A stretch of 64,000 nucleotides of DNA from Pelagibaculum spongiae (GCF_003097315.1 NZ_QDDL01000001.1:372001-436000), one strand, 5' to 3'. Counted from the stretch's first letter, positions 23,193 to 34,597 are shown. Notes: generated by a model not told the origin, from the letters alone. Program-made: numbers and translations.

Positions 23193-25349
23193 TTATTCAG
23201 CTGCTGGTTGCTTTGGAGCTTCTTCTACTACTGGTGCTGCTTCAGCATCAGGCTTTTCTAAACGGTCAGATACGACTTCTTTCATAGAAAGACGGATGCG
23301 ACCCTGACGGTCAACTTCCAGTACCTTAACTTCAACCACATCACCAACATTCAGTTCGTCAGCCACTTTCTCGACACGCTTGTCAGCGATTTGAGAAATG
23401 TGCACCAAACCATCTTTGCCTGGCAGGATGTTAACGAAAGCACCGAATTCCATCAGACGCTGAACTGTACCTTGGTAGATAGTGCCTACTTCTACGTCAG
23501 CAGTAATTCGTTCGATGATCTTCTTAGCTTTTTCGCCAGCTTCCAAATCAACCGCGGCGATACGTACAGTACCGTCGTCATCCAGATCGATCGCAACGCC
23601 AGTTTCTTCGGTGATTTGACGGATAGTTGCGCCGCCTTTACCGATAACGTCACGGATCTTGTCAGGGTTGATCTTCATGGTCAGCATGCGAGGTGCAAAA
23701 GAAGATAACTCGCCTTGTGGCTGAGAAATCACTTTTTCCATCTCGTCAAGGATGAACAAACGTCCGCCACTTGCCTGACTTAAAGCGATTTCCATGATTT
23801 CGCTAGTGATACCGTCGATCTTGATATCCATCTGCAGTGCAGTGATACCGTTACGGCTACCGGCTACTTTAAAGTCCATGTCACCTAGGTGATCTTCGTC
23901 ACCCAGAATGTCAGATAGAACTGCAAAGCAATCGTCGCCTTTGATCAAGCCCATTGCGATACCGGCAACGCCGGATTTCACAGGAACACCAGCGTCCATC
24001 AGTGCCAGAGAAGTACCACAAACAGAAGCCATAGAGCTTGAACCGTTTGATTCAGTAATCTCAGAAACCACACGAATGCTGTATGGGAAATCTTCGAACT
24101 TAGGCAGGATCGCTTGAACACCGCGACGTGCTAAACGGCCGTGACCGATTTCGCGACGCTTAGGTCCGCTCATGAAGCCAGTTTCGCCTACACAGAATGG
24201 AGGGAAATTGTAGTGCAACATGAAGGTATCGAACTGCTCACCGTTTGGACCTTCCAGGCGCTGTGCATCACGCTCAGTACCCAAAGTGGCAGTAACGATT
24301 GCCTGAGTCTCACCGCGAGTAAACAATGCAGAACCGTGGGTACGATCCAGAATGCCATGCTCAACAGTAATTGGACGAACTGTATCAGTTTCACGTCCAT
24401 CGATACGTGGCTCGCCCGACAATACGCGGCTACGAACAACGCTTTTTTCTAGCTTACCGAAGTACTTAGATACTTCTTTAGCATCGAATTCTGGCGCATC
24501 ACCAGCAGCCAGGGCTTCAATAGTCTGAGCTTTCAGCTCACCCACTGCCTGGTAACGGCTCATTTTTTCCTGAATCTGATATGCAGCAGTCATACCTTCA
24601 GTTGCCAGTTCAGCAACTTTAGATGCCAATGCTTCATTTTCAGCAGGAGGCTCCCAATCCCAAGCTGGCTTGCCGTGCTCGGCAGCGAACTCGTTGATTG
24701 CAGCGATAGCAACTTGCTGCTGCTCGTGACCAAACATTACAGCACCTAACATGATTTCTTCTGACAGCTCTTCAGCTTCAGATTCAACCATTAACACTGC
24801 ACTTTCAGTACCAGCAACAATCAATTCTAACTTGGAGGTTTTTAACTCTTCAAAAGAAGGGTTAAGCAGATATTCGCCGTTGGCGTAACCTACTTTTGCC
24901 GCACCGATTGGGCCCATAAATGGAACACCAGCAATACACAATGCAGCTGAAGTACCAATCAATGCAGGAATATCTGGGTCCACTTCTGGATTCCACGACA
25001 TTACGGTTGCAACGATCTGAACTTCATTTTGGAACGCATCTGGGAATAACGGGCGAACTGGGCGATCGATCAAACGGGAGATTAAAGTCTCCCGTTCGGT
25101 CGGTCTACCTTCGCGCTTGAAGAAACCACCAGGGATCTTCCCTAACGAGTAGGTACGCTCCTGATAGTTAACCGTCAGCGGGAAAAAGCCGCGGTCACCG
25201 TCACTCTCTTTTTTAGCAACAACAGTTACTAGAACAGTGGTGCCATCTACATCGACTCGTACCGCTGCCGTTGCCTGGCGTGCAATCGCGCCAGTTTCCA
25301 TGGTGACGGTATGCTTGCCGTATTGGAAAACTTTTCTATTCGGAGTCAC
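23193..25349 (-). CDS. pnp: Polynucleotide phosphorylase
   Basis: 718 residues from a GTG start at 25349 preceded by AAGGA. It is a phosphorolytic 3'-5' exoribonuclease and a component of the RNA degradosome. Two RNase PH domains (about 1-215 and 310-545) are joined by a helical linker. The catalytic region is '[18 protein letters not shown]'. A KH domain ('[20 protein letters not shown]', about 555-610) and an S1 domain ('[29 protein letters not shown]', about 620-690) follow. Last gene of the block, directly after rpsO as in E. coli, with a terminator at 23133-23164. Confidence 0.99.
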   Translation of the reverse strand: MTPNRKVFQYGKHTVTMETGAIARQATAAVRVDVDGTTVLVTVVAKKESDGDRGFFPLTVNYQERTYSLGKIPGGFFKREGRPTERETLISRLIDRPVRPLFPDAFQNEVQIVATVMSWNPEVDPDIPALIGTSAALCIAGVPFMGPIGAAKVGYANGEYLLNPSFEELKTSKLELIVAGTESAVLMVESEAEELSEEIMLGAVMFGHEQQQVAIAAINEFAAEHGKPAWDWEPPAENEALASKVAELATEGMTAAYQIQEKMSRYQAVGELKAQTIEALAAGDAPEFDAKEVSKYFGKLEKSVVRSRVLSGEPRIDGRETDTVRPITVEHGILDRTHGSALFTRGETQAIVTATLGTERDAQRLEGPNGEQFDTFMLHYNFPPFCVGETGFMSGPKRREIGHGRLARRGVQAILPKFEDFPYSIRVVSEITESNGSSSMASVCGTSLALMDAGVPVKSGVAGIAMGLIKGDDCFAVLSDILGDEDHLGDMDFKVAGSRNGITALQMDIKIDGITSEIMEIALSQASGGRLFILDEMEKVISQPQGELSSFAPRMLTMKINPDKIRDVIGKGGATIRQITEETGVAIDLDDDGTVRIAAVDLEAGEKAKKIIERITADVEVGTIYQGTVQRLMEFGAFVNILPGKDGLVHISQIADKRVEKVADELNVGDVVEVKVLEVDRQGRIRLSMKEVVSDRLEKPDAEAAPVVEEAPKQPAAE

Positions 25350-25380
25350 TCGGAAGATCCTTAGTAGTTAATATCTGAAA

Positions 25381-25647
25381 TTAGCGGCGCAGGCCAAGCT
25401 TAGTGATCAGGGCGCGATAGCGATCCAGATTCTTGCCTTTCAGATAATCAAGCAATTTACGGCGCTGAGAAACCATACGCAGCAGTCCACGACGGCTGTG
25501 ATGATCTTTCTTGTGTGCTTTAAAGTGCTCAGTCAATTCAACAATATTTGCAGTCAACAGTGCTACTTGAACCTCTGGGGAACCGGTATCACCTTCACCG
25601 CGTGCGTTTTCAGCTACGATCTGCGCTTTTACGTCTGCAGATAACAT
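25381..25647 (-). CDS. rpsO: 30S ribosomal protein S15
   Basis: 88 residues, the normal length. It is a primary 16S rRNA binding protein of the central domain, also bridging to the 50S subunit. Typical segments: '[14 protein letters not shown]', '[19 protein letters not shown]', 'RRKLLDYLK' and the closing '[12 protein letters not shown]'. It lies between truB and pnp with 30 bp to pnp. In E. coli S15 represses its own mRNA through a leader pseudoknot; the 75 bp upstream here could hold one but I did not resolve it. Confidence 0.99.
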   Translation of the reverse strand: MLSADVKAQIVAENARGEGDTGSPEVQVALLTANIVELTEHFKAHKKDHHSRRGLLRMVSQRRKLLDYLKGKNLDRYRALITKLGLRR

Positions 25648-25722
25648 ATGGATATCTCCTATTACAAGTCATCTAAAAAAATAATCATCGGCATGCAGTG
25701 TGCAATGCCAATTAAATTGGAA

Positions 25723-26652
25723 TCAAGCTTCCGTCAGCAAACGCCTTGGAGCCACCCGGCCGTCATCCAGTACTTCGCCTACACCTAGGAAACGCTCATC
25801 TTGCAATTGCAAGCTAACCCAACCTTCGGTAGGTGCCTTAGGAACTACTACCGGCTGCCCCATTCGCAAATAATATGCGGAGGCATCTGGCAATGTTAGC
25901 GTCGGCCAATGATTAACCATGGTGGAGATAGGCTGTAACAGCGCTTCTACCTTATCGCGCCCTAATTCTTGCTCTCGCAATTCTTTGAGCTGATCCATCG
26001 TTACCATCGTGGCGTCATCTAACCCACCAACACTCAGTCGTCGTAACATGATGACGTGAGCGCCACATCCAAGTTTCTCACCGATATCTTCGGCCAGACT
26101 ACGAATGTAAGTTCCCTTGCTAACCCGAGCTTCAAGCGTTGCTTCATCGCCGTTCAACTCTAGAATTTCTAAAGAATAAACATTGATTGGCCGTGGTTGA
26201 CGCTCTACCTCAATACCTTGGCGAGCCAGTTTGTATAAAGGTTGGCCTTCATGCTTGATAGCAGAATACATGGAAGGCACTTGATCCTGGGGACCTCTAA
26301 ATTCAGCCACGACTTGTTGCAGCTGTGCTTCATTAACATCCACAGGACGGGTTTCGATCACTTCACCTTCAGCATCACCGGTTTCGGTGCGCTGACCCAG
26401 TTTCATGGTGAACTGGTATGCTTTATCTGCATCGAGCAAGAAGCGTGAAAACTTGGTGCCTTCACCGAAGCACAGTGGCAACATTCCACTGGCTAACGGA
26501 TCAAGACTACCGGTATGGCCCGCTTTTTCGGCAAACAACATACCTTTCACTTCTTGCAATGCTTCATTCGAGCTCAAGCCAAGTGGCTTATCGAGCAAAA
26601 GAACGCCATCGACTGGACGACCGCGCCTTCTATTTCTGCCTCTGCGAGCCAC
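25723..26652 (-). CDS. truB: tRNA pseudouridine(55) synthase
   Basis: 309 residues starting at a GTG that overlaps the rbfA stop by one base (TAGTG), so the two genes are translationally coupled. It makes the invariant pseudouridine 55 in the T-loop of tRNAs. The catalytic Asp lies in 'AGHTGSLDPLASGMLPLC' (about residue 47). Other family motifs are 'KAYQFTMKLGQRTETGDAEG', 'RVSKGTYIRSLAEDIG' and 'LRRLSVGG'. A C-terminal PUA-like region follows. Confidence 0.98.
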   Translation of the reverse strand: MARRGRNRRRGRPVDGVLLLDKPLGLSSNEALQEVKGMLFAEKAGHTGSLDPLASGMLPLCFGEGTKFSRFLLDADKAYQFTMKLGQRTETGDAEGEVIETRPVDVNEAQLQQVVAEFRGPQDQVPSMYSAIKHEGQPLYKLARQGIEVERQPRPINVYSLEILELNGDEATLEARVSKGTYIRSLAEDIGEKLGCGAHVIMLRRLSVGGLDDATMVTMDQLKELREQELGRDKVEALLQPISTMVNHWPTLTLPDASAYYLRMGQPVVVPKAPTEGWVSLQLQDERFLGVGEVLDDGRVAPRRLLTEA

Positions 26653-27026
26653 TAGTCTTCTGCTCCCGGATGAAGTCGATCCTCAGCCAGCGCGGAGTCT
26701 ATCAGTGCTGATAGCTCAGATCCACGACTAGTTGAGTTGTCATAATAAAACCGAAGCTGCGGCATAACCCTGATCTTGATCTGTTTCATCAAGTTATGGC
26801 GAAGAAAACCTGCGGCATTTTGCAGCACTTTACAGGTTGCTTCTGCTTCTGCTTCGTCGAGCACGCTAAAATATACTCGGGCGTGGCCCATGTCGCGTGA
26901 CACTACAACAGCTGTCACGCTTACCATGCCGATCCGAGGATCTTTCAGTTCTCGCTGTATTAGCTGAGAAAGCTCCCGCCTGACCTGATCGCCCAGGCGG
27001 TCTATTCGTGTAAATTCTCTTGCCAT
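26652..27026 (-). CDS. rbfA: 30S ribosome-binding factor A
   Basis: 124 residues. It is a late-acting 30S maturation factor that binds the 16S rRNA 5' region, also linked to cold adaptation. Family pattern: 'RIDRLGDQVRRELSQLIQRELKDPRIGMVSVTAV', 'VSRDMGHARVYFSVL', and 'RVMPQLRFYYDNSTSRGSELSALIDSAL' (KH-like type II fold). It begins 6 bp after infB and overlaps truB by one base. Confidence 0.98.
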   Translation of the reverse strand: MAREFTRIDRLGDQVRRELSQLIQRELKDPRIGMVSVTAVVVSRDMGHARVYFSVLDEAEAEATCKVLQNAAGFLRHNLMKQIKIRVMPQLRFYYDNSTSRGSELSALIDSALAEDRLHPGAED

Positions 27027-27031
27027 ATTTT

Positions 27032-29725
27032 TTACAACTGTCGCTGAACAGCAATCTGCTCGTAAACCTCGATCTGGTCGCCTTCTTTAACGTCGTTGTA
27101 GTTCTTAACAGCGATACCACATTCAGTACCGTTGCGAACTTCATTAACGTCATCCTTGAAGCGACGCAGAGACTCCAGTTCACCTTCATAGATAACAACC
27201 GAGTCACGCAATACGCGGATTCGCTCGTTACGCTTAACAGTACCTTCCAGTACCATACAGCCAGCAACCGCACCAAACTTAGGTGAACGGAATATGCTAC
27301 GAACTTGTGCCAGACCAACGATATCTTCTCTGAACTCAGGCGCTAACATGCCAGACATGGCTTGTTTCACTTCATCGATCAGGTGATAAATAACGCTGTA
27401 GTAACGCAGTTCAATTGCTTCTTCTGCAACAATGCGGCGAGCCGTAGCATCAGCACGAACGTTAAAGCCAATGACCAGTGCATTAGATGCAGCAGCCAGG
27501 TTAACGTCTGTTTCGGTGATACCACCAACCGCTGAAGAAATAACGCTTACACGTACTTCGTCAGTAGAAAGCTTGGCTAGAGATTCGGTAATTGCTTCCA
27601 GAGAACCCTGCACGTCGGTTTTCAGCACCACATTAACGGTGCTGACTTCGCCTTCCTGCATGTTAGAGAACATATTCTCTAACTTGGACTTCTGTTGACG
27701 CGCCAGTTTCACATCACGGAATTTACCCTGACGGAACAGTGCGATTTCTTTAGCTTTACGCTCGTTCGGTACCATAGTGACTTCGTCACCGGCATTCGGA
27801 GCGCCAGACAGACCCAGAACTTCTACTGGAATTGAAGGACCCGCCGTTTCAACTGGCTTGCCATTTTCATCCAACAGGGCACGAACCCGGCCGTATTCTC
27901 TGCCACAAAGAACCATATCGCCTTTGCGTAAAGTACCGTTTTGTACCAGAACTGTTGCGACAACACCGCGACCTTTATCAAGACGCGCTTCAACAACAAC
28001 ACCCTGGGCAGGACAGTTAGCAACTGCATTTAGCTCAAGAAGTTCTGATTCATCGATGATCGCTTCTAACAGCTTATCGATGCCGGTACCTTCTTTTGCT
28101 GATACTTCGATGAACTGAGTGTCGCCACCCCATTCTTCAGAAATAACTTCATGCTGGGACAATTCAGTCTTAACACGATCAGCATTTGCTTCAGGCTTAT
28201 CAACCTTGTTGACTGCAACAATGATTGGAACGCCAGCTGCGCGAGCATGCTGAACTGATTCAATCGTCTGAGGCATTACGCCATCATCTGCTGCAACAAT
28301 CAGGATCGCGATATCGGTTAGATTGGCACCACGAGCACGCATTGCGGTAAACGCGGCGTGACCTGGAGTATCCAAGAAGGTAACCATGCCACGCTCAGTT
28401 TCAACGTGGTAAGCACCGATATGCTGAGTAATACCGCCAGCTTCGCCAGATTGAACGCGGGTACGACGAATATAATCCAGTAAAGAAGTCTTACCGTGGT
28501 CAACGTGACCCATGATAGTAACTACTGGTGCACGATTCGCTGTGTCACCTGAACGTTCAATACTCTCAAGCACATCATCTTCCAATGCGTTTGAGTTGAC
28601 TGATACTGGCTTGTGACCCATCTCTTCTACCACGATAGTGGCAGTTTCTTGGTCAATCACCTGGTTAATAGTCGCCATCGCACCAAGCTTCATCATGTGC
28701 TTGATTACTTCTGCGGCCTTAACACTCATTTTCTGCGCTAATTCAGCAACAGTAATGGTTTCCGGGATTTTGACTTCATGGATCACCGGTGCAGTTGGCT
28801 TAGTAAAGCCATGCTCATTATCTTGCTGAGCGCCGCGCCGATTACGGGAACCCCCGCGACGACCGCGACGGCGTGAATTATCATCCGCTGCCATACCTTG
28901 GCGGCGATTAGCGGTACTCTTGGTATTACCGCCCTTCTTAACGTCTTTACGTTTGGCTGTGCTAGTAGTGCGCACTTCACCCCCCTGCTCTGCCAGACCA
29001 CCACCGGAACGGTTTCGTGTATCTTGACGGGGCTTGTTACTTAATTTCGCTTTGCCAGAATCCTGCGGTGCAGGTTTCTGACGCTCTCCAGCAGTAGGCT
29101 GTGGCTTGGCTTTGTCAGCAACTTTCCGCGCAGTTTCCTGCTCGGTAGCTTTTTGCTTTTCAGCACGCGCTGCTGTTTCTGCAGTTTTACGTGCCGCTTG
29201 CTCTTCTGCAGATTTAAGCGCTGCAGCCTCTGCTTCCGCTTTTTGTGCTGCTTTTTTCTCAGCAGACAAACGTGCGGCTTGTTCTTTAGCAACCTTTTGA
29301 GCAGATTTTTCCTGCTCAACTTTTGCTGTAGCATCCTCTGCTGCTTTACGCGCTGTTTCTTCAGCAGCACGCTGAGCGTCTAGCTCGGCAGCAATTCGAG
29401 ACTGATCTTCTGTCTCGGCAGCTGCCCGGCTTACATAAGTGCGCTTTTTCTTAACTGCAACATTCACAGTTTTGCTGCCACCAGTAGAACCGGACACTTT
29501 AAGCTGAGTCTTCTTAGTACGACTCAAAGTAATTTTCTTGGGTGCAGCATCCGTCTGCTCGCCATGGCTTTGCTTGAGATAACTGAGCAACTGCTGCTTT
29601 TCACTGTCACTGATGCGTTGATCCGCACTGTTGACGGTCACACCTGCATCTTTAAGCTGAACCATCAACTTGTCGACAGGTGTGTTTACTGTACCGGCCA
29701 GTTCCTTGACTGTTACTTCTGCCAT
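27032..29725 (-). CDS. infB: Translation initiation factor IF-2
   Basis: 897 residues. It is a GTPase that delivers fMet-tRNA to the 30S subunit. An N-terminal IF2_N subdomain (1-50) is followed by a long Ala/Lys/Glu-rich linker (about 60-300), a second IF2_N ('[20 protein letters not shown]'), the G domain with G1 '[10 protein letters not shown]', G3 'DTPGH' and G4 'NKVD', and C-terminal beta-barrels ('[14 protein letters not shown]', '[19 protein letters not shown]'). The linker is longer and more repetitive than the core and explains the spurious frames on the opposite strand. Co-transcribed with nusA upstream and rbfA downstream. Confidence 0.99.
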   Translation of the reverse strand: MAEVTVKELAGTVNTPVDKLMVQLKDAGVTVNSADQRISDSEKQQLLSYLKQSHGEQTDAAPKKITLSRTKKTQLKVSGSTGGSKTVNVAVKKKRTYVSRAAAETEDQSRIAAELDAQRAAEETARKAAEDATAKVEQEKSAQKVAKEQAARLSAEKKAAQKAEAEAAALKSAEEQAARKTAETAARAEKQKATEQETARKVADKAKPQPTAGERQKPAPQDSGKAKLSNKPRQDTRNRSGGGLAEQGGEVRTTSTAKRKDVKKGGNTKSTANRRQGMAADDNSRRRGRRGGSRNRRGAQQDNEHGFTKPTAPVIHEVKIPETITVAELAQKMSVKAAEVIKHMMKLGAMATINQVIDQETATIVVEEMGHKPVSVNSNALEDDVLESIERSGDTANRAPVVTIMGHVDHGKTSLLDYIRRTRVQSGEAGGITQHIGAYHVETERGMVTFLDTPGHAAFTAMRARGANLTDIAILIVAADDGVMPQTIESVQHARAAGVPIIVAVNKVDKPEANADRVKTELSQHEVISEEWGGDTQFIEVSAKEGTGIDKLLEAIIDESELLELNAVANCPAQGVVVEARLDKGRGVVATVLVQNGTLRKGDMVLCGREYGRVRALLDENGKPVETAGPSIPVEVLGLSGAPNAGDEVTMVPNERKAKEIALFRQGKFRDVKLARQQKSKLENMFSNMQEGEVSTVNVVLKTDVQGSLEAITESLAKLSTDEVRVSVISSAVGGITETDVNLAAASNALVIGFNVRADATARRIVAEEAIELRYYSVIYHLIDEVKQAMSGMLAPEFREDIVGLAQVRSIFRSPKFGAVAGCMVLEGTVKRNERIRVLRDSVVIYEGELESLRRFKDDVNEVRNGTECGIAVKNYNDVKEGDQIEVYEQIAVQRQL

Positions 29726-29745
29726 ATCGTCGCCATTACCCCGAT

Positions 29746-31239
29746 TTATTGCTGATCCTCAAACCAAGGAGCACGGGCCGCCATAATCAGCGCAGCTGCA
29801 CGTTCCTCACTCAAACCCTCGGTATCTAGCAAGTCGTCCACCGACTGTTCTGCCAGATCTTCCTGGGTGATGATGCCCTGACTCGCCAACTGACGTGCCA
29901 AATGCTCATCCATACCTTCTAATGCCAGCAAATCTTCTGCTGGTTGGGCATTGTCCAACTGCTCTTCGTTAACCAATTCCTTAGTCAACAGAGCATCACG
30001 TGCCCGGGTGCGCAACTCTTCAACCAGATCTTCTTCCAGACCATCAATCTCCAGCATTTCCTGGACAGGCACGTAAGCGATCTCTTCAAGAGAGCTAAAA
30101 CCTTCTTCAACCAGTAACAACGCCATTTCTTCGTCAATGCTCAAATCTTGAACAAAGCGATTAATCAGCTCCTGGTTTTCTTTCGCATTCTTTTCTTGGA
30201 AATCTTCAACTGTCATGACGTTGAGATCCCAACCAGTCAACTGGCTTGCCAGACGAACATTCTGCCCGCTGCGGCCGATTGCCTGAGAAAGCTGGTCTGA
30301 AGCAACCGCGATATCCATGCTGTGGCTGTCTTCATCCATTACGATTGAAGCGACTTCTGCAGGTGCCATGGCGTTAATTACATATTGCGCCAAGTTTTCA
30401 TCCCACAAAACAATATCAATTCGTTCGCCGTTCAATTCATTAGTAATGGCCTGTACACGCGAACCACGCATGCCAACACAAGCACCAACTGGATCAATAC
30501 GGTTATCTTTCGCTCGAACTGCGATCTTGGCACGCTGACCTGGCTCACGGGCACCGCCCATAATCTCGATCAAATATTCACCAATTTCTGGCACTTCGAT
30601 TTTAAACAGCTCGATCAAGTATTCGGGACTGGTACGACTAATCATCAGCTGAGGGCCGTGAGTATCGGTACGAATTTCGAATAACTGACCGCGCAAACGA
30701 TCACCTGGACGGTAAGACTCACGCGGAATCATTTGCTCGCGATACACTGCAGCTTCCGCGTTATCACCCAGGTCAACAATGATTTGATCACGAGTGGCTT
30801 TCTTGACCACGCCGGAAACAATATCACCTACTTTATCTTTAAATGCAGCTACTACGCGAGCACGTTCTGCTTCACGTACCTTTTGCACAATAACTTGCTT
30901 CGCGGTTTGCGCTGCGATACGACCAAACTCGATCGATTCTAACTGCTCTTCGTGATAATCACCGATTACTAAGGTGTCATCCTTAAGTGCTGCAGAACCT
31001 TCCAAAAGATGAACCGCTGGCTCAAATCCTTCATGATCGCCTTCAACAACTAACCAACGTCGAAAGGTTTCATATTCGCCGGTTGTACGGTCAATCACCA
31101 CCCGGACATCAATTTCTTCCAGGTTTTTCTTTTTGGTCGCCATGGCTAGCGCTGCTTCCAGTGCCTGGAAGATTACTTCCTTATCGACACCTTTTTCATG
31201 CGAAACCGCGTCGGCTACCAGCAGTATTTCTTTACTCAT
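29746..31239 (-). CDS. nusA: Transcription termination/antitermination factor NusA
   Basis: 497 residues. It binds RNA polymerase and nascent RNA, modulating pausing, termination and antitermination. The N-terminal domain (1-125) is followed by S1 (about 135-200, '[28 protein letters not shown]') and KH1/KH2 (about 205-345, '[27 protein letters not shown]' and '[23 protein letters not shown]'). Two acidic helix-hairpin-helix repeats (about 365-420 and 440-497) at the C-terminus are typical of gammaproteobacteria. It lies 20 bp before infB and 40 bp after rimP. Confidence 0.99.
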   Translation of the reverse strand: MSKEILLVADAVSHEKGVDKEVIFQALEAALAMATKKKNLEEIDVRVVIDRTTGEYETFRRWLVVEGDHEGFEPAVHLLEGSAALKDDTLVIGDYHEEQLESIEFGRIAAQTAKQVIVQKVREAERARVVAAFKDKVGDIVSGVVKKATRDQIIVDLGDNAEAAVYREQMIPRESYRPGDRLRGQLFEIRTDTHGPQLMISRTSPEYLIELFKIEVPEIGEYLIEIMGGAREPGQRAKIAVRAKDNRIDPVGACVGMRGSRVQAITNELNGERIDIVLWDENLAQYVINAMAPAEVASIVMDEDSHSMDIAVASDQLSQAIGRSGQNVRLASQLTGWDLNVMTVEDFQEKNAKENQELINRFVQDLSIDEEMALLLVEEGFSSLEEIAYVPVQEMLEIDGLEEDLVEELRTRARDALLTKELVNEEQLDNAQPAEDLLALEGMDEHLARQLASQGIITQEDLAEQSVDDLLDTEGLSEERAAALIMAARAPWFEDQQ

Positions 31240-31279
31240 CGTTCCTATGGCCTCGACACTGGCTGCACTAGGGCAGTCC

Positions 31280-31735
31280 TTAAAATTGTGGTTTCAAACG
31301 GGCTCTATCAATCTGAATCAGCGCCAACTTGTAAACCTGTCCATCAATCTCTACATCAACTGCGTCATCATCCGCAGCCGCCAGTGTCCCAACAAAGTTA
31401 CGACGCCCATCTACTGGCACAGTAGTACGTATCTCTAACCGCTCCCCAACATAGGCACGGTAATGTTCTGCTGTAAACAAAGGCCGCTCAATGCCAGGAG
31501 ATGAGACTTCCAAGGTGTATTCCCCGGTAATCGGATCTTCAACATCCAACACAGCACTTACTTGCCTACTCACAAGAGCACAATCATCCACATTGATGCC
31601 TTGCTCAGCATCAATATAAATACGAAGTAGTGAATGTCGACCTTGAGCCCGATAATCCAGCCCCACGAACTCGAAACCCAGCGCTTCAACAGAAGGCTGC
31701 ACCATGGTTTGAAGTCTGTCCGCAGATTTTGCCAA
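31280..31735 (-). CDS. rimP: Ribosome maturation factor RimP
   Basis: 151 residues from a TTG start at 31735 with a good GAGGT site 8 nt upstream; the next in-frame ATG would remove the first ten residues. It assists 30S assembly. The N-terminal domain carries '[49 protein letters not shown]', followed by '[14 protein letters not shown]', and a C-terminal Sm-like domain has '[20 protein letters not shown]'. First protein gene after the two tRNAs, preceded by two terminator-like hairpins. Confidence 0.98.
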   Translation of the reverse strand: MAKSADRLQTMVQPSVEALGFEFVGLDYRAQGRHSLLRIYIDAEQGINVDDCALVSRQVSAVLDVEDPITGEYTLEVSSPGIERPLFTAEHYRAYVGERLEIRTTVPVDGRRNFVGTLAAADDDAVDVEIDGQVYKLALIQIDRARLKPQF

Positions 31736-31756
31736 TGTAATACCTCAAAAACAAAA

Positions 31757-31776
31757 AATGGGCTAAAAAGCCCACT
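31757..31776 (-). terminator. Terminator-like hairpin before rimP (proximal)
   Basis: On the minus strand TGGGC-TTTTT-(A)GCCCA is followed by TTTTTTG, directly before the rimP ribosome site. It probably attenuates read-through from the tRNA genes into rimP-nusA-infB. Confidence 0.65.
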
Positions 31777-31795
31777 CCCAGCGATTATCCCTACG

Positions 31796-31820
31796 AAAAA
31801 GCCCCATATAGGGGCTTTCG
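31796..31820 (-). terminator. Terminator-like hairpin after tRNA-fMet (distal)
   Basis: Stem AAAGCCCC / GGGGCTTT with an ATATA loop; on the minus strand it ends in five T. It begins 12 bp after the tRNA 3' end. With the proximal hairpin it forms a tandem pair. Confidence 0.8.
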
Positions 31821-31831
31821 AAGGATCATTC

Positions 31832-31907
31832 TGGTTGCGGGGACAGGACTTGAACCTGTGACCTTCGGGTTATGAGCCCGACGAGCTGCCAACTGCTCCA
31901 CCCCGCG
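31832..31907 (-). tRNA. Initiator tRNA-Met (CAU)
   Basis: 76 nt with encoded CCA. The acceptor stem begins CGCGGGG and ends CCCCGCA, giving the unpaired C1-A72 that marks initiator tRNA. The anticodon stem has the three consecutive G-C pairs (GGGCTCATAACCC), with anticodon CAT. It is the metY equivalent by position, upstream of rimP-nusA as in E. coli. Confidence 0.97.
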
Positions 31908-31967
31908 TCAAAAGCGCCCGGAAATATAACGAAATGTGGCTGTAAAAGCAACATTCCGCCCTTAAAA

Positions 31968-31997
31968 GCGAAAGGGCTGCATATAGCAGCCCTTTCA
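31968..31997 (-). terminator. Hairpin between the two tRNAs
   Basis: Stem AAAGGGCTGC / GCAGCCCTTT with an ATATA loop, just after the 3' end of tRNA-Leu in transcription direction. It lacks a long T-run, so it may be a processing or partial termination signal. Confidence 0.6.
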
Positions 31998-31999
31998 AT

Positions 32000-32084
32000 T
32001 GGTACCGACGGCCGGACTCGAACCGGCACAGCTCACGCTACCACCCCCTCAAGGTGGCGTGTCTACCAATTTCACCACGTCGGC
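32000..32084 (-). tRNA. tRNA-Leu (GAG)
   Basis: 85 nt with encoded CCA and a long variable arm, as in class II tRNAs. The acceptor begins GCCGACG and pairs with CGTCGGT. The D-loop has the Leu pattern GGTGAAATTGGTAGACACG and the anticodon loop contains TTGAG, anticodon GAG. It sits between secG and the initiator tRNA, the place of leuU in E. coli. Confidence 0.97.
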
Positions 32085-32093
32085 AAATCAGTT

Positions 32094-32462
32094 TTACTCA
32101 GCTTTTTCAGCTTCGATAGACTCTACTACTGGTACGTCTGAATCATTGATGGGTGTTTCAACTACAGGTATTTCTACCTGCTGCTCAACCGCTGCCGGTT
32201 GATCTCCACCAAAAATACTCACAGGCGCCTGCTTACCAGTCGCGAAGTAACCCAGCGTTAAACTGGTCACAAAAAATATAGCGGCCAAGATGGCAGTTGA
32301 ACGCGTCAGAAAATTACCTGATCCGCTCGCACCAAATACAGTTCCCGAAGCGCCACCACCGAAACCTGCACCGGCTTCAGCACCTTTACCTTGTTGCAGC
32401 AGTACAAACCCTATGACACCTGCTGCGGCTAGAACGTGTATGACGATAAACAGTGTATGCAT
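32094..32462 (-). CDS. secG: Preprotein translocase subunit SecG
   Basis: 122 residues. It is an inner-membrane partner of SecYE that helps SecA-driven export. Two membrane helices (about 3-24 'LFIVIHVLAAAGVIGFVLLQ' and 52-74) flank the Gly-rich cytoplasmic loop 'GKGAEAGAGFGGGASGTVFGASGSGNF', the family signature. The acidic C-terminal tail of about 45 residues is longer than in E. coli. It starts 6 bp after tpiA and stops 9 bp before tRNA-Leu. Confidence 0.97.
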   Translation of the reverse strand: MHTLFIVIHVLAAAGVIGFVLLQQGKGAEAGAGFGGGASGTVFGASGSGNFLTRSTAILAAIFFVTSLTLGYFATGKQAPVSIFGGDQPAAVEQQVEIPVVETPINDSDVPVVESIEAEKAE

Positions 32463-32468
32463 CTATCC

Positions 32469-33218
32469 TTATCCTGCGGCCTGGATGACCGCGGCAAAAT
32501 CATTAACTTTCAATGAAGCGCCACCAATCAATCCGCCGTCAATATCTGGTTTCTCGAAGAGAGCGCGCGCATTATCCTTATTTACACTGCCGCCGTAAAG
32601 TAGTCTGGTGGAATTTTTCAATGTTTCACCAAATTCAGCCAATACGCCGCGAATAAATTCATGGACTTCCTGTGCTTGCTCTGGACTAGCGGTCAAGCCA
32701 GTACCAATTGCCCACACAGGCTCATATGCAATTACACCACCAATAAAGCCTTCTTCGCCAGTTTTTTCTAATACTGCGCGCAATTGTGCGCCTACAACAT
32801 CAAAAGTTTTTTCTGATTCGCGATCCTGCAGCGACTCACCAATACACAGCACTGGCGTTACATCCGTTGCTTTAACTGCAATAAATTTGTCAGCAACGCG
32901 TGCATTGGTATCACCAAACATCTCACGACGCTCAGAATGACCCACTAACGCATAACCGCAACCCATATCAGAAATCATGGCTGCATTAATCTCACCGGTA
33001 AAAGCACCACCACTGTACTCACTGCAATCTTGACTACCTACCGCCAGCTTTGTTTCTTTTAAAGCATTTATTGCAGCAGCAACATAAAGCGCTGGCGGGC
33101 AAATACCCGCTTCAACTGTTGTCGGCAAAGCTTGCTTCGCCATTTCAGCTGCATAATCAGCAATTGTGGCCAGCGAGCCATTTTGCTTCCAGTTACCTAA
33201 AACTAAGGGGGTTCTCAT
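32469..33218 (-). CDS. tpiA: Triosephosphate isomerase
   Basis: 249 residues. It interconverts dihydroxyacetone phosphate and glyceraldehyde 3-phosphate. Active-site residues are visible: Asn-Lys in 'LGNWKQNGS', His in 'VGHSERREMFGDTN' and Glu in 'IAYEPVWAIGTGLTASPEQAQEVH', with the phosphate loop 'LLYGGSVNKDN' and 'DGGLIGGASL'. It lies between glmM (25 bp) and secG (6 bp), an order known from Pseudomonas. Confidence 0.99.
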   Translation of the reverse strand: MRTPLVLGNWKQNGSLATIADYAAEMAKQALPTTVEAGICPPALYVAAAINALKETKLAVGSQDCSEYSGGAFTGEINAAMISDMGCGYALVGHSERREMFGDTNARVADKFIAVKATDVTPVLCIGESLQDRESEKTFDVVGAQLRAVLEKTGEEGFIGGVIAYEPVWAIGTGLTASPEQAQEVHEFIRGVLAEFGETLKNSTRLLYGGSVNKDNARALFEKPDIDGGLIGGASLKVNDFAAVIQAAG

Positions 33219-33242
33219 AATCAGATATCTCCTGCTAACTAG

Positions 33243-34595
33243 TTAATCTTTATCCAAAGCAGTTTCAACAACCAAAGCCAAATCTTCACAAACTTGACGA
33301 GTACGTTGCTCACCAACTCCTTCCACCATGACACGCACGACCGGCTCAGTGCCGGAAGGCCTTAACAATACTCGACCTTCACTTCCGAGTAGTTTTTCTG
33401 CCTCAGCTACAGCCTGTCGAACTTCTTCGTTAGCCAAAGGATCGCATTTTCTTCGCATCCGAACATTGATCATGCTCTGGGGATACTTGGATATCTCTTT
33501 TTTAACTTCAGCTAACGAAACACCTTCATCTACCAGCGCATTCAATACCTGGAGCGCGGCAATAATACCGTCACCTGTGGTGGTTTTATCCAAGCAGATC
33601 ATATGACCTGACGATTCCCCACCCACCAGCCAACCTTTTTCCTGCAACTGCTGCAGCACATATCGGTCACCGACCTTGGCACGAACAAAGCCGACACCCA
33701 ATCTTTCTAGTGCATGCTCCAAACCCAAATTACTCATTTGAGTCCCCACCACACCGCCAGGACAAATACCTTTGCGCTTGTAGTAACGAGCTATTACATA
33801 TAAAAGTTCATCGCCATCAACTAACTCACCTTTATGGTCAACCATAATTAATCGGTCGCCATCACCATCAAAAGCAATACCTAAATCAGCATCCTGCTCA
33901 ATGACTGTTTGCTGCAATTTTTCAGGGCTCGTCGAGCCACAACCTCGATTAATATTTAAACCATCTGGCTCATGACCAATACAGGTTACCTTTGCACCCA
34001 ATTCTTTAAATACATCCGGCGCAACGTGATAGGTCGCACCATGGGCGCAATCCAAAACAATTTTCATACCTTTAAGACTGACGTCACCAGGAATTGAAGC
34101 CTTACAAAATTCAATATAACGGCCAGCCGCATCTACCACTCTGCGTGCCTTACCTAATTTAATCGAGTCTACGGTAGATATCGGCTTCTCAAGAAACGCT
34201 TCTATTTCCGCTTCCAGCTCATCATCCAACTTTAAGCCTTCATGGGAAAAGAATTTAATACCGTTGTCGTAATAAGGGTTATGTGAAGCACTAATCACAA
34301 TACCCGCATCAGCGCGAAGCGTTCTGGTTAAATAAGCAATTGCTGGCGTTGGCATCGGCCCTAATAACCGCACATCGACACCTGCAGCAGAAAGACCTGC
34401 CTGTAAAGCAGATTCAAACATATAGCCAGAAATACGGGTATCTTTTCCAATCAACACCCGGCCACGCCCCTCATTTTTACCCGCAAGCACATGACCAACT
34501 GCCCAACCCAGCTTTAAAATAAAATCAGGGGTTATTGGGAATTCACCTACTTTGCCGCGAATACCATCTGTACCAAAATATTTTCTTTGCGCCAT
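33243..34595 (-). CDS. glmM: Phosphoglucosamine mutase
   Basis: 450 residues. It converts glucosamine 6-phosphate to glucosamine 1-phosphate on the way to UDP-GlcNAc, for peptidoglycan and LPS. The start is '[19 protein letters not shown]'. The phosphoserine loop is '[19 protein letters not shown]' (about residue 102), the metal loop '[14 protein letters not shown]', the sugar loop '[19 protein letters not shown]' and the phosphate-binding loop '[15 protein letters not shown]'. It starts 3 bp after folP. Confidence 0.99.
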   Translation of the reverse strand: MAQRKYFGTDGIRGKVGEFPITPDFILKLGWAVGHVLAGKNEGRGRVLIGKDTRISGYMFESALQAGLSAAGVDVRLLGPMPTPAIAYLTRTLRADAGIVISASHNPYYDNGIKFFSHEGLKLDDELEAEIEAFLEKPISTVDSIKLGKARRVVDAAGRYIEFCKASIPGDVSLKGMKIVLDCAHGATYHVAPDVFKELGAKVTCIGHEPDGLNINRGCGSTSPEKLQQTVIEQDADLGIAFDGDGDRLIMVDHKGELVDGDELLYVIARYYKRKGICPGGVVGTQMSNLGLEHALERLGVGFVRAKVGDRYVLQQLQEKGWLVGGESSGHMICLDKTTTGDGIIAALQVLNALVDEGVSLAEVKKEISKYPQSMINVRMRRKCDPLANEEVRQAVAEAEKLLGSEGRVLLRPSGTEPVVRVMVEGVGEQRTRQVCEDLALVVETALDKD

Positions 34596-34597
34596 AT

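Noticed and set aside
29041-29383. Lysine- or cysteine-rich frames over the infB linker
   Set aside because: Shadows of the repetitive Ala/Lys/Glu linker of IF-2 in other frames.
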